Source: Syntrophaceae bacterium UBA4059 (GTDB lineage Bacteria; Desulfobacterota; Syntrophia; Syntrophales; Smithellaceae). Taken from it: a DNA stretch of 14,844 nt. This document shows positions 1 through 4,866 of the stretch, one piece after another (position 1 is the stretch's first letter; every line of letters begins with the position of its first letter). The notes under the pieces were generated by a model, which saw only the letters and a list, made by a program, of their open reading frames with translations, did not search any database and had not been told where the DNA came from. Location: assembly GCA_002382045.1 (NCBI GenBank), contig DFZJ01000092.1, positions 1 through 14,844 of the forward strand. The letters run 5' to 3'. Both the position numbers and the translations under genes were made by a program.

Positions 1-2
1 GG

Positions 3-398
3 AATGTTGCCAGGGCATGCTTCGGGAAGAATAAAGACATGCTTTATCAGTGGACAGAGGAACGCCGCAAGGAGCTGGATGACGGCAGGCCGGAAGAGGT
101 CATTGATGCCATCCATCGTTGTTCATCCCTGCCGGGATGCGATCAAGCGATGTGTGAACGGGAGATCGGTTATTTTGAGAAAAACAAAGACCGGATGCGG
201 TATGCGGATTTTAGGAAGCGAGGTCTCTTTGTAGGTTCCGGGGTCTTGGAGGCAGGGTGTCGAACCGTTGTTGGACAACGCCTGAAACAGTCGGGCATGC
301 ATTGGACAGTCAGGGGCGCAAACAGTATTATTGCCCTGCGCTGTAATATTTTTAGCAACCGTTGGGAAGATTTTTGGGGACAGCGGAGGGTGGCATGA
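3..398 (+). CDS. ISKra4-like transposase, C-terminal part (truncated by window edge)
   Basis: This is the C-terminal end of an IS transposase whose reading frame is open to the left edge, so the start lies outside the window. About 130 residues are visible. The diagnostic block is around 205-345: RMRYADFRKRGLF, then GSGVLEAGCRTVVGQRLKQ, then SGMHWTVRGANSIIALRC. Family knowledge: this GSG..EA.C...GQRLK...M.W block is the C-terminal catalytic segment of ISKra4-type DDE transposases, and the Glu of GSGVLEAG is the probable third catalytic acid. The frame ends in TGA at 396-398. The next 40 bases end in a C-rich stretch (CACACCCCCCC at about 422-432) that may be the right end of the element, but the left end is not visible, so no inverted repeat can be confirmed. 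Whether the full gene is intact cannot be judged here. Confidence 0.8.
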   Translation, partial: NVARACFGKNKDMLYQWTEERRKELDDGRPEEVIDAIHRCSSLPGCDQAMCEREIGYFEKNKDRMRYADFRKRGLFVGSGVLEAGCRTVVGQRLKQSGMHWTVRGANSIIALRCNIFSNRWEDFWGQRRVA

Positions 399-443
399 AA
401 ATCGCTCTCATAAATTTGTCGCACACCCCCCCTCAAGATTAGC

Positions 444-472
444 TTGACATAAAAAACATCGTTTTCTATACT
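444..472 (+). promoter_or_regulatory. Sigma70-type promoter for the DUF1566 lipoprotein gene
   Basis: A perfect TTGACA (444-449) is followed by a 17-base spacer and TATACT (467-472), close to the housekeeping consensus. Transcription would start near 479, giving a leader of about 60 bases before the ATG at 541. It lies just downstream of the transposase remnant, so the gene need not depend on IS transcription. Confidence 0.8.
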
Positions 473-540
473 GCTTCTGACAAAAATGCAGTTATCATTA
501 AATAAAACGCTTTGCCCAACCGGTATTAAAGGAGACCATT

Positions 541-1020
541 ATGAAAAGATTATTAAGAGTTTTTTTTGTTATCGTCGGCATTCCCGTGATTGCTTCAACC
601 ATAGTAGCTTGCGCAAGCAATGAGCGTTTTATCGTCCATCACGGCTACGGAACCGTTCTGGACACCAAGACAAACCTGATGTGGGCGGAAAAGGACAACG
701 GCAGCGACGTCAGTTGGACTGACGCAAAGTCCTATTGCGAAAATTTTCGCGCCGGCAGCTATAATGACTGGCGGATGCCGACCAGCGACGAGCTGGCAAG
801 TTTGTATGATGCGAATCAAACCCAGGACGCACCCTGCGCCGGTAATTTCAGTATTCATCTGGCAACGGAGCTGATTAAAACAACCTGCATCGAAACATGG
901 TCATCTGAAACGCGCGATTCCCAGGCCGCAAACTTCAATTTTGTTCAGGGCAACCAACGCTGGTATCCAAAGATTCAAACCTATGGCACACGGGCGCTTC
1001 CGGTACGCTCCAACAAATAG
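541..1020 (+). CDS. DUF1566 (Lcl C-terminal domain) lipoprotein
   Basis: A 159-aa protein. The N-terminus is a lipoprotein signal: basic MKRLLR, a hydrophobic stretch, then a lipobox IVAC with Cys24 as the lipidation site, so it is predicted to be membrane-anchored and exported. From about residue 36 it matches the DUF1566 pattern: GTVLDTKTNLMWA, the SW.DA..YC segment, NDWRMPTSDEL near 75-85, then a TWSS segment and a closing RALPVRS. Family knowledge: DUF1566 domains occur in surface or periplasmic proteins, often as the C-terminal module of lectin-like proteins; no enzymatic role is established. Four cysteines after Cys24 may form disulfides. The start is set by AAAGGAG at 528-534, six bases before the ATG. 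It is a single-gene transcription unit with its own promoter and terminator. Confidence 0.85.
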   Translation: MKRLLRVFFVIVGIPVIASTIVACASNERFIVHHGYGTVLDTKTNLMWAEKDNGSDVSWTDAKSYCENFRAGSYNDWRMPTSDELASLYDANQTQDAPCAGNFSIHLATELIKTTCIETWSSETRDSQAANFNFVQGNQRWYPKIQTYGTRALPVRSNK

Positions 1021-1050
1021 ATTCTGTTGAAACTTGATCTTACGGTTTCG

Positions 1051-1104
1051 GCAACGCCTCGTTACATTTCTTCCGGGAACGTAACGGGGCGTTGCTGTTA
1101 TTTC
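1051..1104 (+). terminator. Intrinsic terminator of the DUF1566 gene
   Basis: A 15-base arm (1051-1065) pairs with 1081-1095, with one G-U pair and a 15-base loop, followed by a T-rich tail TGTTATTT. It lies 30 bases after the lipoprotein stop codon. Confidence 0.8.
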
Positions 1105-1145
1105 GTCCATAAAAATAACGCTTGACTATTGTATACAATTACTCT

Positions 1146-1260
1146 AGGGTCAGTTCAACTTCGCGGGTCATACTTTAAAAAGCGAGGGAATAAGTTGAAT
1201 GGTGTCATGATAAAAAGCAATTTCGACCGCCTGAGAACTTTTCATCAGGCGGTTTTTTTT
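1146..1260 (+). ncRNA. Candidate structured leader or small RNA upstream of the cold-shock gene
   Basis: No reading frame fits this stretch, yet it folds. TTCAACTT (1154-1161) pairs exactly with AAGTTGAA (1192-1199), extendable by a G-U pair. TCGC (1161-1164) can pair with GCGA (1182-1185) inside it, in competition for T1161. The stretch ends in a strong intrinsic terminator (1226-1260), only about 50 bases before the cold-shock start codon. A TACAAT-like -10 (1134-1139) overlaps the perfect palindrome ATTGTATACAAT (1128-1139), but I see no matching -35 at normal spacing. Two readings: a free-standing RNA of about 115 nt, or the cold-shock 5' leader with a terminator that must be read through. 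No known Rfam family was recognised. Confidence 0.35.
1226..1260 (+). terminator. Strong intrinsic terminator ahead of the cold-shock gene
   Basis: ACCGCCTGA (1226-1234) pairs perfectly with TCAGGCGGT (1245-1253) around a 10-base loop, followed by an uninterrupted run of eight Ts (1253-1260). It does not belong to the upstream lipoprotein gene, which already has its own terminator at 1051-1104. Confidence 0.85.
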
Positions 1261-1311
1261 GCCATAGTGATAATTCGACTTAGGAAATTTTGAGAAAGGA
1301 GGATTAGTACT

Positions 1312-1512
1312 ATGTCAGAAGGTAAAGTAAAGTGGTTTAACGAGCGCAAAGGCTTCGGCTTCATCGAACAAGAGGGCGGAAGTGATATTTTCGTGCACTT
1401 CAGCGCGATTCAGTCCAGCGGCTTCAAGACGCTGAACGAGGGACAGCCGGTCAGTTTCGACGTTGTCCAGGGCAAAAAAGGCCTGGAAGCAGAAAACGTC
1501 AGAGCACTCTAG
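1312..1512 (+). CDS. Cold-shock protein (CspA family)
   Basis: A 66-aa single cold-shock domain, the usual family length. It begins MSEGKVKWFNE and carries both RNA-binding motifs: RNP1 as KGFGFI (residues 13-18) and RNP2 as DIFVHF (25-30). The aromatic residues that stack on nucleic acid (Trp9, Phe15, Phe17, Phe27, His29, Phe30) are present. The family binds single-stranded RNA and DNA in the cytoplasm, as an RNA chaperone that melts structure. The start is fixed by AAAGGAGG about ten bases before the ATG. Only about 50 bases separate it from the upstream terminator and no clear promoter lies there, so expression probably depends on read-through of the leader or on an atypical promoter. It ends in its own strong terminator. 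Confidence 0.95.
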   Translation: MSEGKVKWFNERKGFGFIEQEGGSDIFVHFSAIQSSGFKTLNEGQPVSFDVVQGKKGLEAENVRAL

Positions 1513-1530
1513 TCGTTCATTTAAAACCAA

Positions 1531-1573
1531 AGAAAAGCACGCCGTGTATCATGCCGGCGTGCTTTTCTGTTTG
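1531..1573 (+). terminator. Intrinsic terminator of the cold-shock gene
   Basis: A perfect 14-base stem: AGAAAAGCACGCCG (1531-1544) with its complement at 1555-1568, ten-base loop. The arm contains A and T runs, so the hairpin could terminate on both strands. Confidence 0.85.
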
Positions 1574-1726
1574 TCTCAGCCGTTTCAATCTTGCATACCC
1601 TATTGAAATGGGATATTTCAGGCAATCAGCATGGGTACACCAGCAAAGCAAAATTAATGAAGGCAGAGGCAATTTGCGCCTTTAATATGATGGAAATGAC
1701 TTAAAAAGACATGGCGCGGCTGCAAT

Positions 1727-2167
1727 ATGCCAAAGACCATGTTCCGTTCCATTGCCGACATTGCCCGCAGTGAGGGAGAAGATATTCAAAGCATCGAAAC
1801 ATGTCTGGCCTGCCTGGAAGTCTTTGCCCTTGGGGGCAGTTCCGACAAAGACAACGCCGCGGAAAGCGGTTACTATGCCGTCCGGGCGCTTATGGCAAAA
1901 CAGGTATCGGAGGCGGCAAAGTATATCGTTGAAAAAGGCATCGCTGAAGAAGGGGGCGCCGCGCTGGTTTGTCTGATTGCCGTTATTGCTTCCCGTTTCG
2001 GCTCAATATTTACTCACGAGAAAATGATTGGGATCTTGGGGATTCAAAACATGACAGAAATCAAGGTCATTAAGACGCGGGAAGAAAGTTCATGCTTCAC
2101 ACCCCCATTCGTGCGGCAATATTTCTTGACAGACAAGAGTGGCTTTTTCTATACTTCCTGCCAGTGA
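1727..2167 (+). pseudogene. EcsC-family gene fragment (both ends lost)
   Basis: The first 90 residues of this 146-aa frame match the middle of EcsC-family proteins: FRSIADIARSEGEDI, TCLACLEVFALGGSS, the AAESGYYAVRALMAK segment, SEAAKYIVEKGIAEE, then LIAVIASRFG at about residues 82-91. Full members are typically over 200 residues. Here the N-terminal third is missing; the frame is closed by TGA at 1697-1699, just above. After ASRFG the sequence departs from the family and runs into unrelated residues that overlap a promoter (2126-2155). No convincing ribosome site precedes the ATG. The family is named after Bacillus EcsC and its biochemical role is unclear. I read this as a relic rather than an expressed gene. 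Confidence 0.65.
2126..2155 (+). promoter_or_regulatory. Sigma70-type promoter, probably for hicBA
   Basis: TTGACA (2126-2131), an 18-base spacer, then TATACT (2150-2155). The start point would be near 2162, giving a leader of about 90 bases before hicB. That leader holds a direct repeat GGTCGA-N6-GGTCGA (about 2191-2208) that could be an operator; this role is speculative. Upstream it shares CACACCCCC and the TTTTCTATACT block with the promoter at 444-472. Confidence 0.7.
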
Positions 2168-2252
2168 ATGCAAGTTCTTATCAAAAATTGGGTCGACGCT
2201 TTGGTCGATTTTCAAGGCTCATATTTTATAAATCAAAAAATAGGAGATTATC

Positions 2253-2471
2253 ATGAGGGCAGAATTTACGGCAATAATTGAACCGGCGCCCGAGGGTGGC
2301 TACTGGGCTATCTGTCCGGAGGTTCCTGGAGCCAATGGCCAGGGCGAAACAATTGAGGAAACGAAGAATAATCTTCGCGAGGCGATTGAGCTGATTTTTG
2401 ATGACCGGAAGACTGATATTCTTCGCGGGCTTCCCGATGACGCCATTCAAGAAAAGGTGATGGTCGGATGA
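2253..2471 (+). CDS. hicB: HicB-family antitoxin
   Basis: A 72-aa protein of the short HicB type: FTAIIEPAPEGGYWAICPEVPGA (split here only by description), then GQGETIEETKNNLREAIEL. This is the partial RNase H-like fold that binds and masks HicA. No separate C-terminal DNA-binding domain is present, so autoregulation would rely on the complex or on another factor. AGGAG at 2242-2246, six bases before the ATG, sets the start. Its stop overlaps the start of hicA as ATGA (2468-2471), so the two are translationally coupled in the order antitoxin then toxin. Confidence 0.88.
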   Translation: MRAEFTAIIEPAPEGGYWAICPEVPGANGQGETIEETKNNLREAIELIFDDRKTDILRGLPDDAIQEKVMVG

Positions 2472-2638
2472 AGCGCCGGGATTTGGAACGAAAGTTAAGA
2501 ATCGCGGGTTGCTATCTGAAACGAGAAGGAGCCTCGCATTCACTTTGGATCAATCCCAAAAACGGTTCGATTGAAGCTATACCAGACATCAAAGAACCAT
2601 TAGCAAAGAAAATATTGAAGAATCTCAGTGCGGAATAA
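2468..2638 (+). CDS. hicA: HicA-family mRNA interferase toxin (short, altered core)
   Basis: A 56-aa frame starting at the ATGA overlap with hicB. It begins MKRRDLERKLRIAG and contains GASHSLWINPKNG (residues 21-33), where His24 matches the catalytic His of HicA, then EAIPDIKEPLAKKILKNL. Family knowledge: HicA is a small double-stranded-RNA-binding-like fold that cleaves mRNA when its antitoxin is gone. The expected motif after AIP is usually PRH.EIKEPLAKKI; here the text reads AIPDIKEPLAKKI, so about three residues (the Arg-His part) are missing, consistent with an in-frame loss of nine bases. The catalytic His is kept, but the shortened loop may weaken or abolish the toxin. Confidence in the family is high, in activity low. 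Confidence 0.85.
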   Translation: MKRRDLERKLRIAGCYLKREGASHSLWINPKNGSIEAIPDIKEPLAKKILKNLSAE

Positions 2639-2663
2639 AACTTGATTTAAGCAGTCAAGAGAT

Positions 2664-3101
2664 ATGGTCAATCATGCTTATAGGTTGCAGGAGATTGCCG
2701 ATCATCTTGTGATTCATCATACCAAGCTTACAAAGGCGTTAAGGAATGCGGGGAAAACTGATATTTCAAGACCTGACCCCATTTTTTTATCTCTGGGAAG
2801 CACAGCAAACCCATCAAACAGAAATAAAAAGAATTCAGCCGCTAAAAGCGGCTTAAAAGATGAGACGCTGCTGTCTTTGGATTTATCTGAAGCGGAAAGT
2901 ATGCTGAAAAAGGATATGACTTCAACGACAGCGATTACTTCGTTAGAGAGATTCTGGCAACGGGTATTCGGGTTGCATAAAAGTGATGTAAAAAGGGCGC
3001 CGCAACAACAGGAAGTTAATAAGGAAACAGCGTCCCTGTGTCACTGTGTCACGCGTCCCTGTGTCACGTCCCTGTGTCACGTTGTTTTTTGCTTACCATA
3101 A
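2664..3101 (+). pseudogene. REP-associated (Y1, IS200-like) transposase C-terminal remnant
   Basis: The first 30 residues of this frame (AYRLQEIADHLVIHHTKLTKAL, split around residue 15) match the helix-turn-helix tail of REP-associated tyrosine transposases, whose usual form is Y.L.EIA..LGIHY.TVSKA. The HUH catalytic domain with its His pair and Tyr is absent, since the frame starts 25 bases after hicA. The rest is low-complexity or unrecognised: a segment around 2765-2785 reads CAAGACCTGACCCC, a motif common in REP-type repeats as I know them; a central stretch rich in Ser, Lys and Leu has no recognised domain; and the last 25 codons are simply the translated CGTCCCTGTGTCAC repeats. No good ribosome site precedes the ATG. 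Best read as debris of a transposase plus its repeat cluster, not a functional protein. Confidence 0.6.
3031..3080 (+). repeat. Direct repeats CGTCCCTGTGTCAC (three full copies)
   Basis: Copies lie at 3031-3044, 3054-3067 and 3067-3080, with a partial TGTGTCAC at 3045-3052. Copies two and three share one base. They lie beside the transposase tail, so they may be REP-type target sequences of that family. Confidence 0.85.
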
Positions 3102-3175
3102 ATCTAATTGACAAATGTAAACATTAAATCTACTTTAAATCAGTTCATGAAGATTTTTGAGTAAGGAAATACATT

Positions 3176-3687
3176 GTGAGCATCAGGAAACTGTTCTTTC
3201 TTCTGCTTTTACTATTAGGCGCGTTTCTTATCGTCAAGTTCGATCTTGTAACAATGGCGAAGATCCGCGTATCGAACATGATTTATGGCAACGAGATGAG
3301 GGGCATCGATGGTTTCCGAATCGTTGCCGAGGTTCCGAATCCCGAAGTTGAGCGTGATGGGCTGACCCGCAGGTCAATCCGCGAATCTCTGATTACCCCA
3401 CTTGCGAAGGCCGGTGTCAAGAACCTGTCGGACGAACTCTGGAATAAAACCCCCGGTAGACCGCGGTTCAAGCCCTTCAACAGGCTGATCGGAAAGGCAA
3501 CTACCAGTACATGGTCAGCATCGACGTGACCAAAAGCAAAGCGGAAGACAACTTTAATAGCGCCACCATGCAAAAGGCCGATACGATCTGGTCCGCATCA
3601 GAGGTAGGATTGGGCAGCATAGATGATATCCGACAGGACATCATTAAGCTCATCAATCAATTTTTGAAAGCACACGCCAGCAGTTAA
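3176..3687 (+). pseudogene. Frameshifted membrane-anchored protein of unknown function
   Basis: I do not recognise the family. The first frame begins with GTG at 3176 and gives a basic N-terminus followed by a hydrophobic run (residues about 6-20), so the product is a membrane-anchored or exported protein. It continues as GFRIVAEVPNPEVE and AGVKNLSDELWNKTPGRP. Sense is then lost: the same frame ends at 3529. The next frame is open and protein-like from about 3463 (AVQALQQADRKGNYQYM, SIDVTKSKAEDNF, then GSIDDIRQDIIKLI) to TAA at 3685-3687. Joining the two at the CCGCGG around 3461-3466 gives about 171 residues. Loss of one base there explains it; a sequencing error or programmed frameshift is less likely but not excluded. 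No consensus slippery heptamer in the right phase is present. Confidence 0.6.
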
Positions 3688-3772
3688 AAAGGGCATCCTG
3701 TCACATTACAAACATATTACCCACTACTTCAAATCAGGGGAGCAGGGCAATAAATGGGGACGTTCTGAATAA

Positions 3773-3789
3773 AAGGGGACCGTCCCCTT
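3773..3789. repeat. GGGGAC palindrome (REP/BIME-like)
   Basis: AAGGGGAC (3773-3780) and GTCCCCTT (3782-3789) form a near-perfect palindrome around one base. A second GGGGACGTTCT lies just upstream at 3757-3767 and could pair with the same arm. It resembles the GGGGAC-type intergenic repeats associated with REP transposases in deltaproteobacteria; that match is from memory. Confidence 0.6.
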
Positions 3790-3808
3790 ATTTTCTTGAG
3801 CTTTCTGG

Positions 3809-3835
3809 ATTCCGGCTCAGGAACAGTGCCGGAAT
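3809..3835. repeat. Inverted repeat ATTCCGGC ... GCCGGAAT
   Basis: Perfect 8-base arms at 3809-3816 and 3828-3835 with an 11-base loop, in the context CTGGATTCCGGCTC...GCCGGAATGACA. This is the form of a dispersed genomic repeat found in several proteobacteria. It is not followed by a T-run, so it is not an obvious terminator. Confidence 0.65.
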
Positions 3836-3856
3836 GACAATTTTTTATTTTTCAAC

Positions 3857-3885
3857 TTGAATCACTTACCGCCGTAGTGTATTGT
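3857..3885 (+). promoter_or_regulatory. Possible promoter of the RHH/PIN pair
   Basis: TTGAAT (3857-3862), 17-base spacer, TATTGT (3880-3885). The leader would be only about ten bases and would begin at the ribosome site, which lowers confidence. A repeated GTAGT (3874-3878 and 3884-3888) overlaps the -10 and might bind the RHH antitoxin; this is inference. Confidence 0.35.
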
Positions 3886-3902
3886 AGTACAGGAGGTGCA
3901 TG

Positions 3903-4121
3903 ATGAGAAGCGTTCTGTCTGTCAGTCTGCCGGAGAAAATGGCTTTGGAGCTGGATGCCATCGCCCGTGCAACAGGAAGAAATAAAAGCGATATCGTGAA
4001 AGAATCGCTGGGGGTGTTTTTATGGGAGGCCAGATTCCGCAAGATGAAGAAGAGCCTGATCCCCAAAGCGAAAGCGGCAGGTCTGATCACGGATGACGAT
4101 GTATTCAAGGTTGTATCGTGA
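3903..4121 (+). CDS. Ribbon-helix-helix (CopG/RHH) antitoxin
   Basis: A 72-aa protein starting RSVLSVSLPEKMALELD (after Met), where the short beta strand SVLSVSLP and the following helix form an RHH DNA-binding fold. The second helix contains the typical ATGRNKSDIVKESL segment. The C-terminal part (FRKMKKSLIPKAKAAGLITDDD, described not as one run) resembles the toxin-binding tails of antitoxins. Two adjacent ATGs exist at 3900 and 3903; AGGAGG at 3891-3896 is better spaced (six bases) for 3903. Its stop overlaps the start of the PIN gene (GTGA, 4118-4121), the classic order of a type II toxin-antitoxin operon. The protein would neutralise the PIN nuclease and repress its own promoter. Confidence 0.85.
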   Translation: MRSVLSVSLPEKMALELDAIARATGRNKSDIVKESLGVFLWEARFRKMKKSLIPKAKAAGLITDDDVFKVVS

Positions 4122-4522
4122 AGGCAGTATTGGACACCAATGTTCTGATTGCCGCCTTTCTGACGGAAGGGCTTTGCTCCGGGCTGATGATACGGGCGCG
4201 CAAGCAGGCCTTCAGCCTCGTTCTATGCGACGATATTATCAGCGAATTTGAAGGTATTCTGAGAAAAAAATTCAAAATTCCCCCGGCCGATATTTCCGAA
4301 ATTTCGGCCATTGTTTCAGAAGCAGCATCTGAAATCATTCATGACCTGAGTTCATGCCCGGATGTTTGCAGAGATCCGAATGACAATATGGTTATCGCCT
4401 GTGCCGTCGATGCGCAGGCCGGTTATATCGTTACCGGTGATGAAGACCTGCTGATCCTCAAGAAGTATAAGGATATTGTCATCATTAATCCGCGCAATTT
4501 TGAAGCCTTGTTTACCGACTGA
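4118..4522 (+). CDS. PIN-domain ribonuclease toxin (COG1569/TIGR00305 type)
   Basis: A 134-aa PIN domain that begins with GTG, overlapping the antitoxin stop. The acidic residues of the metal site are visible: Asp6 in AVLDTNVLI, Glu43 or Glu45 in the ISEFEGIL helix, Asp87 in DVCRDPNDNM (the signature RDP.DN segment of this subgroup) and Asp106 in YIVTGDEDLL. The C-terminal INPRNFEALF is also typical of the family. Family knowledge: such proteins are Mg-dependent RNases, usually toxins paired with an RHH or similar antitoxin. No residue of the active site appears lost, so unlike the HicA of this window this toxin looks intact. It has no recognisable terminator downstream. Confidence 0.88.
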   Translation: MKAVLDTNVLIAAFLTEGLCSGLMIRARKQAFSLVLCDDIISEFEGILRKKFKIPPADISEISAIVSEAASEIIHDLSSCPDVCRDPNDNMVIACAVDAQAGYIVTGDEDLLILKKYKDIVIINPRNFEALFTD

Positions 4523-4866
4523 TTCTGATGCTGCCTCTTGCCTGGAATCATTAAAGCTTCGGCCAGGCCAAAAAATGTAAAGCATTTTATGACACCATTG
4601 AGTACTCCAAACACGCTGATCGCGTCTGCAATAACAATCTTCGAAGCGTTTAAGGTCATAAGTAAGGTCAAATTTTTTCCAAAGCATTAACGCTTTCCTT
4701 GCCACAGCGGGATCAAATCTTAATATTTCTTGACAGAAGCAGAAAATCCGAGTTAGTTCTTGGGCATGCTTATACATGATCGGGCCGGCCGTTTGATTTC
4801 AGTTTTCCCCAGGGACAACATCAAAAGCAGGCAAAATATATTAACTAACAATGACGGGAGGTTATT
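4523..4866. other. Intergenic region before the mutase operon
   Basis: About 340 bases with no supported gene. A 141-aa minus-strand frame (4352-4777) covers it but also runs over the PIN gene and has no recognisable family. Possible promoter elements for the mutase operon: TTGACA at 4730-4735 with a poor TTAGTT 17 bases on (4753-4758), and a TATATT at 4837-4842 without a -35. A GGCCGGCC palindrome lies near 4783-4790. I see no cobalamin riboswitch: a GCCACAG near 4701 resembles a B12 box only superficially and lacks the surrounding structure. Confidence 0.5.

Noticed and set aside
3031..3080. CRISPR array
   Set aside because: The 14-base copies are adjacent or nearly so, with no spacers of regular length.
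3440..3466. Programmed -1 frameshift at AAAACCCCC in the unknown gene
   Set aside because: The -1 frame meets TAG at 3457-3459 right after that run, so slippage there cannot produce the joined protein.
4352..4777. 141-aa minus-strand frame between the PIN gene and the mutase operon
   Set aside because: Over a third of it is antisense to the PIN gene, no family is recognisable and no good ribosome site precedes it.
4690..4866. Cobalamin riboswitch before the mutase operon
   Set aside because: Only a weak GCCACAG resemblance to the B12 box; no conserved surrounding helices and no expression platform seen.
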